Below the pieces are notes generated by a model. That model was not told the origin of the DNA and searched no databases. It saw only the letters and a program-made list of their open reading frames with translations. A program made the position numbers and the translations under genes. DNA of 64,000 nt from positions 1-64,000 of the forward strand of contig NZ_JAAOXM010000004.1 of assembly GCF_011605345.1 (NCBI RefSeq). Direction: 5' to 3'. The number at the start of each line of letters is the position of its first letter. Position 1 is the stretch's first letter. This document shows positions 8,662 to 17,755 of this stretch, one piece after another. The stretch is from Burkholderia sp. D-99 (GTDB taxonomy: Bacteria; Pseudomonadota; Gammaproteobacteria; Burkholderiales; Burkholderiaceae).

Positions 8662-9161
8662 CAGAGTCCCTTGCTGATCATGACGGGCGCGCCGGCCGGC
8701 TCCGGGTCCGGCAGGCCGGCGACCTGGCGGATCGCCGCGAGGATCCGCATGTGGGTGCCGCAGCGGCACAGGTTCGGTTCCATCTGCGCGCGCAGTTCGC
8801 GTTCGGTGGGCTTCGGGTTGCGTTCGAGCAGCGCCTGCGCGCGCATGATCATCCCCGCGATGCAATACCCGCACTGCGCGGCCTGGTGATCGATGAACGC
8901 CTGCTGCAGCTTGCCCGGATGCTCGGCGGTGCCGAGGCTTTCGAGGGTCCGCACGCGGCGCTCGCCGAGCGCGGCCACCGGAATCAGGCACGAGAACATC
9001 GGCTTGTCGTCGACGATCACGGTGCATGCGCCGCATTGCCCGAGGCCGCAGCCGAACTTCGCGCCGTGCAGGTGCAGGTCGTTGCGCAGCGCGTACAGCA
9101 GCGGCGTGGACGGATCGATGTCGAGCGTGTGCCGCACGCCGTTGACGGTGAGGGTGATCAT
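8661..9161 (-). CDS. 2Fe-2S small subunit of the molybdenum hydroxylase (IorA-like)
   Basis: A 166-residue protein carrying two iron-sulphur clusters and of normal family length. The plant-ferredoxin-type N-terminal domain has the Cys motif FGCGLGQCGACT and a fourth Cys in FSCLIP. The helical C-terminal domain has CGYC and NLCRCGTH. It transfers electrons from the Mo-pterin subunit. AAAGGAGGA is a strong ribosome-binding site before the ATG. The start overlaps the cytochrome c stop codon and its own stop overlaps the large-subunit start, so translation of all three is probably coupled. It has no signal peptide and would travel with the Tat-exported large subunit. Confidence 0.94.
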   Translation of the reverse strand: MITLTVNGVRHTLDIDPSTPLLYALRNDLHLHGAKFGCGLGQCGACTVIVDDKPMFSCLIPVAALGERRVRTLESLGTAEHPGKLQQAFIDHQAAQCGYCIAGMIMRAQALLERNPKPTERELRAQMEPNLCRCGTHMRILAAIRQVAGLPDPEPAGAPVMISKGL

Positions 9162-10438
9162 CGCGCGCTGTCCTCCTTTCTGAGTTTCGCGGCCAGGGTG
9201 TCGACGCCGCTCCATGCGGGACGATCGGAGTACGCTTCGCGCAGGTACGCGGCGAGGTCCGCGATCTGCGCGTCGTCGTACTGGTCGATGAACGACGGCA
9301 TGTAGTTCAGCGTGTCTTCGCCGTGCCAGCCGATCCCGTTGAACATCATCTGGATCGCGTTGCGCGGCGTATCGGCGGCGACCGCCGTGCTGAACGCGAG
9401 CGTCGGCCGCTCGCCGATCGACTGCATTGGCGACACCGGCCCGTGGCACTGCGCGCACGACGCCTGGAACAGCACCGCGCCGCGCTGGCCGGCGGGCGTC
9501 GTCGGGCCGTGTCCGGCACCGGCGGTCGCGGGCCTTGTTGCGGCCGGCTTCTGGATCGACAGGATGTACGCGGCGATCGCCTCGACGTCCTCCTGCGGGA
9601 CGGTCGCGAGATCGCGCGTGACGGGCAGCATCGGGCCGGCCGCCGCGCCGTGCTCGTTCGCGCGGCCGGTGCGCAGGTAGGTGACCAGCTGCGCCTGCGT
9701 CCACGGCTTGACCGCGTTGCCGAGCGCATTGAGCGGCGGCGCCTCCCAGCCGTCGACGATGCCGCCGTCGAACGCCTTGCCGGCCTGTTCGCCGCCGATC
9801 GCATTGAGCGGCGAATGGCACGACGCGCAGTGCCCGAGGCCGTCGACGAGCAGCTTGCCGCGATTCCATTGCGCGGATTGCGACGGGTCGGGCCGGTACG
9901 CGCCTTCGCGCAGGAACAGCACGTTCCAGAACGCGACCAGCGGCCGGAAGTTCAGCGGAAAGATCAGCTCGTTCGGCGGCGTTTTCGTCTGCACCGGCTC
10001 ACGGGTCATCAGGTACGCGTAGGCGGCCGTGATGTCGTCGTCGGACATGCGCGTGAAGTGGATGTACGGAAACGCCGGGTAGAGCGGATGGCCGTCGCGG
10101 GCGATCCCGCTGCGCAGCGCACGCGCGAACGCGTCGCGCGACCAGCGGCCGATACCGGTGTCGGCATCCGGCGTGATGTTGGTCGCGTAGATCGTGCCGA
10201 ACGGCGTCGCGAGCGGCAGCCCGCCGGCGAACGGTTTGCCGTCCTTCGCGGTGTGACACACGATGCAGTCGCCGAGCGCGACCACGCGCGCGCCGGCGCG
10301 AACGAGTTGCGGATCGAACGACGCGCGGGCTGGCGGATCGATCGGCGCAATCGACGGCTTGAACATGATGCCGATCGCGATCGCCAGGCCGACAACCGCG
10401 ATGCCGGCCGCGCCGAACCAGAGTCGTTTGTGCTTCAT
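9158..10438 (-). CDS. Membrane-anchored tri-haem cytochrome c (electron acceptor of the molybdenum hydroxylase)
   Basis: A 426-residue protein with an N-terminal membrane anchor (about residues 5-28) and three CXXCH haem sites: CIVCH, CASCH and CAQCH. The pattern matches the cytochrome subunits of periplasmic alcohol, gluconate and aldehyde dehydrogenases. It should take electrons from the 2Fe-2S subunit and pass them to the respiratory chain. GGAG lies 6 bases before the ATG. It is the first gene of a three-gene operon with overlapping stops and starts. A TTCAG direct-repeat box lies 347 bp upstream. The three haems recall the cytochrome-fused region of nicotinate hydroxylase, which supports an N-heterocycle reading but does not prove it. 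Confidence 0.92.
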   Translation of the reverse strand: MKHKRLWFGAAGIAVVGLAIAIGIMFKPSIAPIDPPARASFDPQLVRAGARVVALGDCIVCHTAKDGKPFAGGLPLATPFGTIYATNITPDADTGIGRWSRDAFARALRSGIARDGHPLYPAFPYIHFTRMSDDDITAAYAYLMTREPVQTKTPPNELIFPLNFRPLVAFWNVLFLREGAYRPDPSQSAQWNRGKLLVDGLGHCASCHSPLNAIGGEQAGKAFDGGIVDGWEAPPLNALGNAVKPWTQAQLVTYLRTGRANEHGAAAGPMLPVTRDLATVPQEDVEAIAAYILSIQKPAATRPATAGAGHGPTTPAGQRGAVLFQASCAQCHGPVSPMQSIGERPTLAFSTAVAADTPRNAIQMMFNGIGWHGEDTLNYMPSFIDQYDDAQIADLAAYLREAYSDRPAWSGVDTLAAKLRKEDSAR

Positions 10439-10785
10439 GCGTGCTCCACGCAAACCGGTTTGCCTGCGTTCGTTCGACCGGCGGGGCAATGGAGCGGATG
10501 CCGGCCGCGCGCGGCGGTGTGGATTCGGCTGCCGCCGCGGGCGGGCCGGTATGAGAGGCCGGGCGCGCGTGTGCCGGCGGCGGTCGTTCCGGTCGGCGTC
10601 GCCGGATGACGGCGACGCATCGCCGGGCGATCCGGCCATGACAAGCCGGCCCGGCGGCAGCGATTCGCGGCGGAGATCATGTCGTTGCTCCAGGTGTGGG
10701 GAGGCCGCGCAGGCAAGGGCGCAATCGCGTCATCGTGTGCACGGCGGATGATGGAGGCAGTCTACGCGCGCACCGGCGCCATTTC

Positions 10786-10812
10786 CTGAAGCTGCGCTGA
10801 AACGTTCTGAAC
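10786..10812 (-). promoter_or_regulatory. Direct-repeat box B (in the 411-bp gap 10439-10849)
   Basis: The plus strand reads CTGAA-N6-CTGAA-N5-CTGAAC (starts at 10786, 10797, 10807), that is GTTCAG-N5-TTCAG-N6-TTCAG towards the cytochrome c operon. Its core 15-mer CTGAAACGTTCTGAA recurs exactly, inverted, at 38449-38463. The rest of the 411-bp gap is GC-rich and I see no further gene in it. Confidence 0.5.
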
Positions 10813-10849
10813 CCTGCCGAGACGCTTGCCCGGCACGGGCGTCGCCGTG

Positions 10850-11974
10850 TCAGCGCGGCGTGCCGAGGCCGAATGCCGCGGCCAGTTGCGGACCCTTTTC
10901 GAGCAGCGACGTCACTTCGTCGCGCCGCCGCGCCGACCATTGCGCGAGGCGCGCGACAACATCGGTCGTATCCGTCGGCAGCGCTTCGGCAAGCGACACC
11001 GCATCGCTCGCGGCCTTCGACGTGCCCGATGCGGTGTGGGGGCGCACGGTGCACGCCGCGTCGCCGATCAGTGCGACGCGACCGTCGACGAACGCGGGGC
11101 TCAACGCATCGAAGATCGCCTGGTTGAACGGCATGCGCGTCGCGTGAACCAGTTGTGCGAGCGTGGCGGGCAGGCGTTCGCCGGCGAGTTGCCGCAGCGT
11201 CGCGACGACGTCGTCGGCGAGTTGCCCCGGATGCACGGACGCGTGATGGACATGCCCGACCCGATCGGTCAGGTGGTGGCGCAGCGCATCGCGATCGGCT
11301 TCGTTGCGATACCACAGCCAGTTGAAGCGGCGCGTGCCCGGTACGAGCGAGCCGTCGAGCGCGGGAATCAGGAACGCCATGAACAGCTCGCCCGGCGCCT
11401 TGTGCAGCGTCATGTTCTCGACCAGCGGCGCGATCGACGCGGCGTCGAAATCCGCTTCGTCGACGATCCCGCGCCACGCGAGGTAACCGGCAAACGACGG
11501 CGCATAACCGGGAAAGAGCTGCGCGCGCAGGGTCGAGCCGGCACCGTCGGCGGCAATCAGCACGTCCGCACGGATCCGTTCGTCGCCGAGATGGACGTCG
11601 ACGCCGTCCGCGTCCTGGTCGAAGCCGGTGACCGTGCGGCCGTACCGGATGTGCCCACTCGGCAGCGTTTCGCACAGCGAGCGGTAGACGGCGTCCCATG
11701 ACGAAAACGGCAGCATCTCGGGCTCGTCGCGCGTGACGCTGCCGTCGCGATCGATCCAGCGCCGCCGGTGCGTCGGCACGCTGATCGCGTGGCGGCAATG
11801 CCGGCCGTGCTGTTCGAGAAACGCCATCATCCGGCGCAATACGGCCACACCGCCGCCCTGGCCGCGCAGCGGCGACGGCGAGCGTTCGCAGACCGTCACG
11901 TCGTGTCCGACGCAGTCGAGCGTCAGCGCGGCCGCGAGACCGGCGATCGATCCGCCTGCAATGACTATTTTCAT
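10850..11974 (-). CDS. FAD-dependent aromatic-ring monooxygenase (dihydroxypyridine hydroxylase-like), copy 2
   Basis: A 374-residue group A flavoprotein monooxygenase and a close paralogue of the gene at 2806-3930: same length, same Rossmann start (IAGGSIAGLAAA) and the same GDAACTVRPHTASG FAD motif. The start at 11974 follows GGAG and matches copy 1; an in-frame ATG at 12013 lacks a ribosome-binding site. It sits between the cytochrome c operon and the amidohydrolase, all on the minus strand. The two copies flank the molybdenum hydroxylase operon, which suggests successive or alternative hydroxylations of related substrates. Active-site loops differ enough that different substrates are possible. 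Confidence 0.87.
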   Translation of the reverse strand: MKIVIAGGSIAGLAAALTLDCVGHDVTVCERSPSPLRGQGGGVAVLRRMMAFLEQHGRHCRHAISVPTHRRRWIDRDGSVTRDEPEMLPFSSWDAVYRSLCETLPSGHIRYGRTVTGFDQDADGVDVHLGDERIRADVLIAADGAGSTLRAQLFPGYAPSFAGYLAWRGIVDEADFDAASIAPLVENMTLHKAPGELFMAFLIPALDGSLVPGTRRFNWLWYRNEADRDALRHHLTDRVGHVHHASVHPGQLADDVVATLRQLAGERLPATLAQLVHATRMPFNQAIFDALSPAFVDGRVALIGDAACTVRPHTASGTSKAASDAVSLAEALPTDTTDVVARLAQWSARRRDEVTSLLEKGPQLAAAFGLGTPR

Positions 11975-12139
11975 CGTGGGTGACTCCGGTGTACGGCCGG
12001 TGGCGTGCGCCACCGGCCAGGCGTCGTGACGCGCGGCGCCGCGCGCCCGCGCATCACGGCTCGGCGGATCATGCCATGTCCGGCCACGCGCTGCGCCGAC
12101 CGTGCAAGCGCGGCGGTCAAGACGCCGCGCGCCCGCCTG

Positions 12140-13294
12140 CTAGATCCGCAGCAGCTTGCCCGCATTGCCGCCGAGGATCATCGTGCGCTGCTGCGCGCTC
12201 AGGTCGACACGGTCGAGAAAGCGGACCGGCTGCTCGTAGCCCATGTCGAAACAGTAGTCGCTGCCGAGCACGAGCCGGTCCACGCCGACGTTCTCGATCA
12301 GGAAGTTCAGCACGGGCCCCGAATGCGACACCGTGTCGTAGCTGAAGCGCCGCAGGTAGCTGCTGGGCTTTTGCGCGAGCCGGCGGGTTTCGGGCCGCAC
12401 GGTCCAGCCCGCGTCGAGACGCCCGACCAGGATCGGCAGCGCGCCGCCCGCGTGCGGCAACGTGACTTCCAGCGTCGGGTAGCGGTCGAGCACGCCGCCG
12501 AGGATCAGGTGCGAGCCCGCGATCGCGGTATCGAACGGGTTGCCGAGCAGGTTGCTCAGGTAGAAATCGCCGAGCCGCGCGCCGCCGACCGTCTGCTGCG
12601 GATGCAGGAAGACCGGCAGGCCCAGCTGCTCGATGCGGGCAAACACGGGCGCGAACAGCGGATCGTCGAGATCGCGGTTGTCGATGTTGGTGCCCATGTA
12701 CACGCCGCGCACGCCCGGCAATTGCGCGGCGCGTTCGAGCTCGTCGATCGCGTCGGCCGCGTTCAGCATCGGCAGCGTTGCGAGCACGACGAAGCGCGTC
12801 GGGTGCCGCTGGTAGACGCGCGACGCGGATGCATTCCAGTCGCGCGCGAGCTTCGTGTTGAACGGCCGGTCGCCCCAGTACGCCATCGGCACGCTGAGCG
12901 ACAGCGCCTGCACGTCGACGCCGGACGCATCCATGTCCTTGAGCCGCGCATCGATGTCGATGAACTTCATCGGCAGCGGCCCGAGGCCGCCGGCGGGCGT
13001 GCGGAACGTGAACGACGCGTCGTCGCACACGAACGAACCGCCGAAGCGCTTGCCTTCGCCGCCGACCAGGTCGCAGAAGCTTTCAGGGTAGTAATGCGCG
13101 TGGATGTCGATCGAGCGCGGCCGGTGCGTCGGCAGCGCGGCCGGCGTGGCCGGGGCGTCCGGTGTGCTCGCGGTGCCGGCGGCCGACGCGGACTGTCCGG
13201 CGACGGCGGTGCCCGCGAACGCGGCAAGCGCGCCGAGCAGGCGGCGACGTCCCGGCGACGGGCAGCAGGTGCAATTCAGCATGGTGTCTCTCAT
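12140..13294 (-). CDS. Tat-exported amidohydrolase family protein (ACMSD-like decarboxylase/hydrolase)
   Basis: A 384-residue metal-dependent amidohydrolase-2 protein. A twin-arginine signal (GRRRLLGALAAFAGTAVAG) occupies about residues 16-35. The catalytic barrel starts with SIDIHAHYYPE (metal-binding HxH), has VFLHPQ in the middle and LVLGSDYCFD near the C-terminus (metal-binding Asp). Relatives are aminocarboxymuconate-semialdehyde and gamma-resorcylate decarboxylases, most of which are cytoplasmic, so export is unusual. ATG 13282 is an alternative start giving 380 residues. It lies between the monooxygenase copy 2 and the symporter on the same strand. Whether it decarboxylates or hydrolyses cannot be told from sequence. 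Confidence 0.85.
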   Translation of the reverse strand: MRDTMLNCTCCPSPGRRRLLGALAAFAGTAVAGQSASAAGTASTPDAPATPAALPTHRPRSIDIHAHYYPESFCDLVGGEGKRFGGSFVCDDASFTFRTPAGGLGPLPMKFIDIDARLKDMDASGVDVQALSLSVPMAYWGDRPFNTKLARDWNASASRVYQRHPTRFVVLATLPMLNAADAIDELERAAQLPGVRGVYMGTNIDNRDLDDPLFAPVFARIEQLGLPVFLHPQQTVGGARLGDFYLSNLLGNPFDTAIAGSHLILGGVLDRYPTLEVTLPHAGGALPILVGRLDAGWTVRPETRRLAQKPSSYLRRFSYDTVSHSGPVLNFLIENVGVDRLVLGSDYCFDMGYEQPVRFLDRVDLSAQQRTMILGGNAGKLLRI

Positions 13295-13322
13295 GGTGTA
13301 TCGAGGGTGCGTGGCGTGCGGC

Positions 13323-14993
13323 TCAGCCGCGTTGCGTGATGCCCGTTGTGAGGCCCGTTGTCGTGCCCGCAGTTGTGCCCATCTCGCACGCGACGAGTTG
13401 CGTGTCGAATTGCGCGCGCTCGCGTTGAGCGCGCGCCGAGCGATCGGTGACGGAGAACACGAAGACGCCGACGAACGCCGCCGCCATCGAGAACAGCGCC
13501 GGATATTCGTACGGATAGATCGCGTGCGCGTGGCCCAGTACCTGAACCCAGACGGTCGGGCTCAGCACGGTGAGCGTCACCGCGGTGGCGAGCCCGAGCA
13601 GGCCGCCCAGCACCGCGCCGCGCGTCGTCAGGCCGCGCCAGTAGATCGAGAGCAGCAGCACCGGGAAGTTCGAGCTGGCCGCGATCGAGAACGTGAGGCT
13701 GACGATGAACGCGATGTTCTGCTTCTCGAACGCGATGCCGAGCAGGATCGCGAGCACGCCGAGCACGATGGTCGTGCCGCGCGCCACGCGCATTTCGTCC
13801 TGGTCGGACGCGTGCCCGCGCCGCAGCACGTTCGCGTAGAGGTCGTGCGAGATCGCCGACGAACCCGCGAGCGTGAGCCCGGCGACCACGGCCAGGATGG
13901 TCGAGAACGCGACCGCGCAGATGAAGCCGAGGAACACGTTGCCGCCGACCGCATGCGCGAGGTGGATCGCCACCATGTTCGCGCCGCCGGCGATCGCGCC
14001 GGACGCGTCGTGGTATTGCGGATCCGACGCGACGAGCGCGATGGTGCCGAAGCCGATGACGATGATCAGCACGTAGCCGGCGCCGACGATGCCGGTCGCA
14101 TAGAGGATGCTCTTGCGCGCCGCCTTGACGTCGCCGACCGTGAAGAAGCGCATCAGGATGTGCGGCAGGCCCGCAGTGCCGAAGATCAGCGCGAGGCCGA
14201 GCGACACGGCCGAGACCGGATCGGACACCAGCCCGCCGGGGCGCATGATGGCCGCGTGTTTCGGGTGGACCAGAATCGCCTGCGCGAACAGCGCGTCGAG
14301 GCTGAAGCCGAAGCGGCTCAGCACCATGATCGCCATGAACGCGGCGCCGGCGAGCAGCAGCACCGCCTTGATGATCTGGATCCAGGTGGTGGCCAGCATT
14401 CCGCCGAAGAACACGTAGACGACCATCAGCACGCCGACGATCAGCACCGCGACCGTGTAGTTCAGGCCGAACAGCAGCTCGACCAGCTTGCCCGCGCCGA
14501 CCATCTGCGACACGAGATACAGCAGCACGATGACGATCGAGCTCGACGCGGCGAACGCACGGATCGGCCGTTGCTGCAGGCGATACGACACGACGTCGGC
14601 GAGCGTGTACTTGCCGAGGTTGCGTAGCGGCTCGGCGATCAGGAACAGGATGATCGGCCAGCTCGCGAGAAAGCCGACCGAATAGATCAGCCCGTCGTAG
14701 CCGCTCGTGAACACCAGCGCGGAGATGCCGAGCAGCGACGCGGCCGACATGTAGTCGCCGGCGATCGCCCAGCCGTTCTGCAACGCGGTGATCTTGCCGC
14801 CCGCCGCGTAGTGGTCGGCCACGCTATGGTTCTTGCGCGCGGCCCAGCGCGTGATGAAGAGCGTCGACGCGACGAATACCAGGAACATGCCGATCGCGAC
14901 CGGATTGTGTCCGTGCGCGAGCGCGGCGGGGCCGGCCGCGAACGCCGGTGCACAGCCGCAGGCGGCGAGCAGCGCGAGGAGCAGGCGTTTCAT
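13323..14993 (-). CDS. actP: Sodium:solute symporter, ActP (cation/acetate symporter) family
   Basis: A 556-residue SSF transporter with a signal-like first segment ([19 protein letters not shown]) and about thirteen membrane helices. The region [25 protein letters not shown] is the typical ActP substrate and sodium site. The start at 14993 overlaps the stop of the DUF485 gene by four bases, the classic yjcH-actP arrangement. The C-terminus ends in a low-complexity Thr/Gly tail ([13 protein letters not shown]) encoded by short repeats. Family members carry acetate, propionate or pyruvate with Na+. Within this cluster it could import the growth substrate or salvage short acids released from ring cleavage. 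Confidence 0.9.
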   Translation of the reverse strand: MKRLLLALLAACGCAPAFAAGPAALAHGHNPVAIGMFLVFVASTLFITRWAARKNHSVADHYAAGGKITALQNGWAIAGDYMSAASLLGISALVFTSGYDGLIYSVGFLASWPIILFLIAEPLRNLGKYTLADVVSYRLQQRPIRAFAASSSIVIVLLYLVSQMVGAGKLVELLFGLNYTVAVLIVGVLMVVYVFFGGMLATTWIQIIKAVLLLAGAAFMAIMVLSRFGFSLDALFAQAILVHPKHAAIMRPGGLVSDPVSAVSLGLALIFGTAGLPHILMRFFTVGDVKAARKSILYATGIVGAGYVLIIVIGFGTIALVASDPQYHDASGAIAGGANMVAIHLAHAVGGNVFLGFICAVAFSTILAVVAGLTLAGSSAISHDLYANVLRRGHASDQDEMRVARGTTIVLGVLAILLGIAFEKQNIAFIVSLTFSIAASSNFPVLLLSIYWRGLTTRGAVLGGLLGLATAVTLTVLSPTVWVQVLGHAHAIYPYEYPALFSMAAAFVGVFVFSVTDRSARAQRERAQFDTQLVACEMGTTAGTTTGLTTGITQRG

Positions 14994-15349
14994 GATGCGT
15001 CTCCGTGGCGAAGGGCCGCGACGATCGTGTCGTGCACCGCATTGGCGCGGAACACGTAAAGCGCGACCAGCGCGAAGGTCGCGACGAACATGCCGAACCC
15101 GACCGGGATGCCCCACGGGGTCGGCCGGCCCGGCACGATCGGCGTGCCGAGCAGCGCTGGCGAAAACGCCAGCGTCAGGATGAACGCGAAATAGAGGGCG
15201 AGCATGACGAACGTCAGCGACCAGGCGAACCGCCTTCTGCGCCGGACGTGCTCGCGAAAGCGGGCATCGCGCAGCAGCGGGTGCGTGGCGTGTGACGGTG
15301 CGGCCGGTTCGGGCGCGGTGCCGGCGGTAGCCGGAAGCGGGTGGTTCAC
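14990..15349 (-). CDS. DUF485 family membrane protein, partner of the symporter
   Basis: A 119-residue protein with a hydrophilic N-terminus and two membrane helices (about 45-65 and 80-105), the layout of DUF485/YjcH proteins. GTG at 15349 is taken as start because AAGGAG lies at ideal spacing (AAGGAGACACC-GTG). Open frame upstream of it has no start with a ribosome-binding site. The stop overlaps the ActP start. The family is almost always found beside ActP-type symporters and is thought to aid their assembly or regulation. Confidence 0.9.
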   Translation of the reverse strand: MNHPLPATAGTAPEPAAPSHATHPLLRDARFREHVRRRRRFAWSLTFVMLALYFAFILTLAFSPALLGTPIVPGRPTPWGIPVGFGMFVATFALVALYVFRANAVHDTIVAALRHGDAS

Positions 15350-15420
15350 GGTGTCTCCTTCTGGTCTGGAATGGCCGGGCGACGGGCGCCGCGCGTGTCG
15401 CGCACGGCGCCCGCGCGTGC

Positions 15421-16647
15421 TCAGAAATGCGGCGGAACGGCGGTTTCCCGCATCACGACTTCCGGCGTGCGATAGCGCTCGGCCATTTCGCGCTCGGTGT
15501 CGTTCTTCAGTTGCGCCTGCATGTAGGCGCCGAGGTGGCGCGCGTGCTGCACGATCGCCACGCCGAACGCCGTGCGCGTCTCGCTGTATTCGCACAGCGC
15601 GTCGAGCGTGTCGGCGCGCGTGGCGAGCGCGGTGACGAGCGCGAGCGCATCGCCGGCGGCCTTCGTCACACCCATCCCGCAATGCGGCCGCGCGACGAAC
15701 GCGGCGTCACCGAGCAGCGCGATCCGGCCGAACGCCATGTTCGGCACTTCGAGGTCGTAGATCGGCTGGAACAGCGGCTGCGTCGCGCGCGCGACGACCT
15801 CGGCGAACTGCGGCGCCAGCAGCGCATGAGCGGCTTCTTCCATGTCGTCGAGGACTTCGCGCCGGATCAGCGTCGGCGGAATGCCGCCCGCCCACAGCTT
15901 GCCGGTCGCGTCGGTCAGCAGGTTCGGCAGGTCGGTGTCCTCGCGGGTTGCGCGATACCACACGTAGTTGTAGCGGCGCTCGCCCGGCTTCGTGCTGTTG
16001 CCCTGGCCGGCGACCGGATAACCGAGGATCTGCTCGTGCGGCGGCAGGCCGAACGCGAAATTCCCGAACAGCGTCGCGTGGGTGGACTCCGACAGCCCGA
16101 GTTCGTCGACCAGCCCGCGCCACGCGACGTAACCCGCGTACTGCAGCCGCGCGTCCGGCAGGAATTTCTCGCGGATCGCCGAGCGGAAGCCGTCGGCCGC
16201 GATGACCAGGTCGGCGTGCACAACCGAGCCGTCGGACAGCGTGACCGACGCGTGCTCGGGGCCGTCCGCGACGTCGGTGACGACCGCGCCCGCGCGGTAG
16301 TGCTGGTCGGGCAGCGCCGCGCGCAGCACGTGGTACATCTTGCTCCACGCGGTAAGCGTCTGCGGCATCCTGCGTTCCGACACGACGGTGCCGTCGCGGC
16401 CCAGCGTGATCCGCGATTCGACCTTCACGCCGATCGATGCGTCGATGCGCACGCCCGCGGCGAGCATCACGTCGAACAGTTCGGGGTGCGTGACGATGCC
16501 GGCGCCGCGGCCCGACAGCGCCTCGGGCACCCGTTCGAACACGTCCACGTCCCAGCCGTTGCGCAGCAGGAGATTCGCGGCAAACAGGCCGCCCAGCGAG
16601 CCGCCGACGATCGCGGCCTTGCGTTTGCTCGAAGTGCTGTGGTTCAT
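15421..16647 (-). CDS. FAD-dependent aromatic-ring monooxygenase, copy 3 (more divergent)
   Basis: A 408-residue group A flavoprotein monooxygenase. The Rossmann motif is [13 protein letters not shown] (about residues 13-25), the mid-protein block is [15 protein letters not shown], and the second FAD motif is [16 protein letters not shown]. It is about 34 residues longer than copies 1 and 2 and clearly more distant. The shared YAGY-AWRG-VDE block and the WYR step put all three in the dihydroxypyridine-hydroxylase branch. GGAG precedes the ATG. The start lies two bases from the VOC gene stop, so the two are almost certainly one operon controlled from the paired palindromes at 17149-17177. Confidence 0.88.
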   Translation of the reverse strand: MNHSTSSKRKAAIVGGSLGGLFAANLLLRNGWDVDVFERVPEALSGRGAGIVTHPELFDVMLAAGVRIDASIGVKVESRITLGRDGTVVSERRMPQTLTAWSKMYHVLRAALPDQHYRAGAVVTDVADGPEHASVTLSDGSVVHADLVIAADGFRSAIREKFLPDARLQYAGYVAWRGLVDELGLSESTHATLFGNFAFGLPPHEQILGYPVAGQGNSTKPGERRYNYVWYRATREDTDLPNLLTDATGKLWAGGIPPTLIRREVLDDMEEAAHALLAPQFAEVVARATQPLFQPIYDLEVPNMAFGRIALLGDAAFVARPHCGMGVTKAAGDALALVTALATRADTLDALCEYSETRTAFGVAIVQHARHLGAYMQAQLKNDTEREMAERYRTPEVVMRETAVPPHF

Positions 16648-16648
16648 G

Positions 16649-17134
16649 TCAGTCTCCGTGTCCGTGGGAGTCGCCGGCCGGTGCGGCGGCGGGAAGGGTC
16701 AGCCCCGCGACTTCGGCGGCAGGGAAGTTGAGTTCGATCGTCACGCCGGACGGATCCTCGACGAACACCTGGTGCAGCCCGAGGCTCGGCACCGTGCGGT
16801 CGCGCCACGCGACGTTTTCGGCGCGCAGCGTGTCCCACATCGCCTCGACGCCGGTCGCGAGGAACGCGATGTGATCGACGGTGCCGGTGCCCGTCGCAGG
16901 CAGCGCCTTGTCGCCGAGGTAGGCCGCGAGCCCGTCCGGGTTGGCCGGGTCGACGCCGATGATGTGGACCGTGCCGTAGTCGCTTTCGTCGCCGCCCTTG
17001 TAGAGCCATGCGCCGGGAAAGTCGAACGGCGGCCGGTAGCCGCGCTTGAAGCCGAGCACACGTTCGTAGAACCGGCAGGATCGCTCGAGATCGAGCGTGC
17101 GGATCGAGTAGTGCGCCAGTCTGGATACAGTCAT
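16649..17134 (-). CDS. VOC (glyoxalase/bleomycin resistance/extradiol dioxygenase) family protein
   Basis: A 161-residue single-module protein with two beta-alpha-beta-beta-beta repeats. The first metal ligand is in RLAHYSIRT (His near residue 7), a second is in VDHIAFLA, and the Glu ligand is in GVTIELNFP. A His/Gly-rich tail (GDSHGHGD) ends the protein. Such proteins act as extradiol dioxygenases, isomerases, lyases or binding proteins; position beside a ring monooxygenase favours ring cleavage or processing of the product. GAGGTCC precedes the ATG. It is the first gene of the divergent monooxygenase operon, and paired operators start 15 bp upstream of the ATG. Confidence 0.88.
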   Translation of the reverse strand: MTVSRLAHYSIRTLDLERSCRFYERVLGFKRGYRPPFDFPGAWLYKGGDESDYGTVHIIGVDPANPDGLAAYLGDKALPATGTGTVDHIAFLATGVEAMWDTLRAENVAWRDRTVPSLGLHQVFVEDPSGVTIELNFPAAEVAGLTLPAAAPAGDSHGHGD

Positions 17135-17148
17135 GGTGGACCTCTTGT

Positions 17149-17177
17149 TTATCGATAGATAAGTTATCGTTCGATAA
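17149..17177. promoter_or_regulatory. Paired TTATC-N4-GATAA operators upstream of the VOC/monooxygenase operon
   Basis: Two perfect copies of TTATC-N4-GATAA lie at 17149-17162 and 17164-17177, with centres exactly 15 bp apart and only one base between them. They begin 14 bp upstream of the VOC start codon, in an AT-rich patch. Two dimers would bind here on roughly opposite faces of the helix and block the promoter or the ribosome-binding region. The same sequence recurs at 26530 and, with one mismatch, at 2724. Confidence 0.6.
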
Positions 17178-17268
17178 ATACTAGTCGAAAAAAGCGGCGG
17201 GAAGAAGCCGCGATCGAACCGTGTATACCCTTGGTCGAAAACGGTGCCGGATGCCGGTGCGCGGGGCG

Positions 17269-17541
17269 TTACGGCGTGATTTCGCCGGCCATCACGTCGT
17301 CCGCATAGCACCAGACCCAGTGCTCGCCGGGCTCGATCGAACGGGCGAGCGGGTGAGTCGTTTCATGAAAATGCCGGCTGGCGTGACGATTCGGCGACGA
17401 ATCGCAACAGCCGACGTGCCCGCAGCTCAGGCACAGGCGCAAATGCACCCATCGGCTGCCGGACTTCACGCATTCCTCGCAGTAGTCCTTGTCGGTGTTC
17501 AGGATGTGCGCTTCACCGAGATGGGTGCAGGTCGTGGTCAT
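17269..17541 (-). CDS. UBP-type zinc-finger protein
   Basis: A 90-residue protein that is essentially one ZnF-UBP domain. The Cys/His ligands are CTHLGEAH, CEECVKSGS, LRLCLSCGHVGCC and HASRHFHETTHP, the full set for three zinc ions, ending with the conserved WVWCYADD. ATG 17541 follows GGAGCGGAAG; the frame also runs on to 17634. It is divergent to the flavoprotein at 17756 across 214 bp. The pairing of a bacterial UBP finger with a thioredoxin-reductase-like flavoprotein is common in proteobacteria, but the joint function is not established. In eukaryotes this fold binds ubiquitin C-termini. Confidence 0.92.
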   Translation of the reverse strand: MTTTCTHLGEAHILNTDKDYCEECVKSGSRWVHLRLCLSCGHVGCCDSSPNRHASRHFHETTHPLARSIEPGEHWVWCYADDVMAGEITP

Positions 17542-17755
17542 CTTCCGCTCCGATGCCGGCGCCGCGGGGGCTCGCAGCGCGGCCGGCGCGAAGCTGCGAG
17601 CGGGGGGACACGATTCATTGTGGACGGCGCGCATCGCGCGCGGACCTTAATTCTTATGAAACGTGGCGGCCGCGACAGGATGACGACGTACAGTCACACG
17701 TACGGCCGGCGCGGGAACCGGCCGGGATCCGATACGCGATCACCGGGAGACGCTC

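Noticed and set aside
6391..8889. An 832-residue open frame on the plus strand, antisense to the molybdenum hydroxylase large subunit
   Set aside because: It is Arg/His/Ala-rich without domains, and is the usual antisense artefact of strong third-position GC bias. The minus-strand frame has all family motifs.
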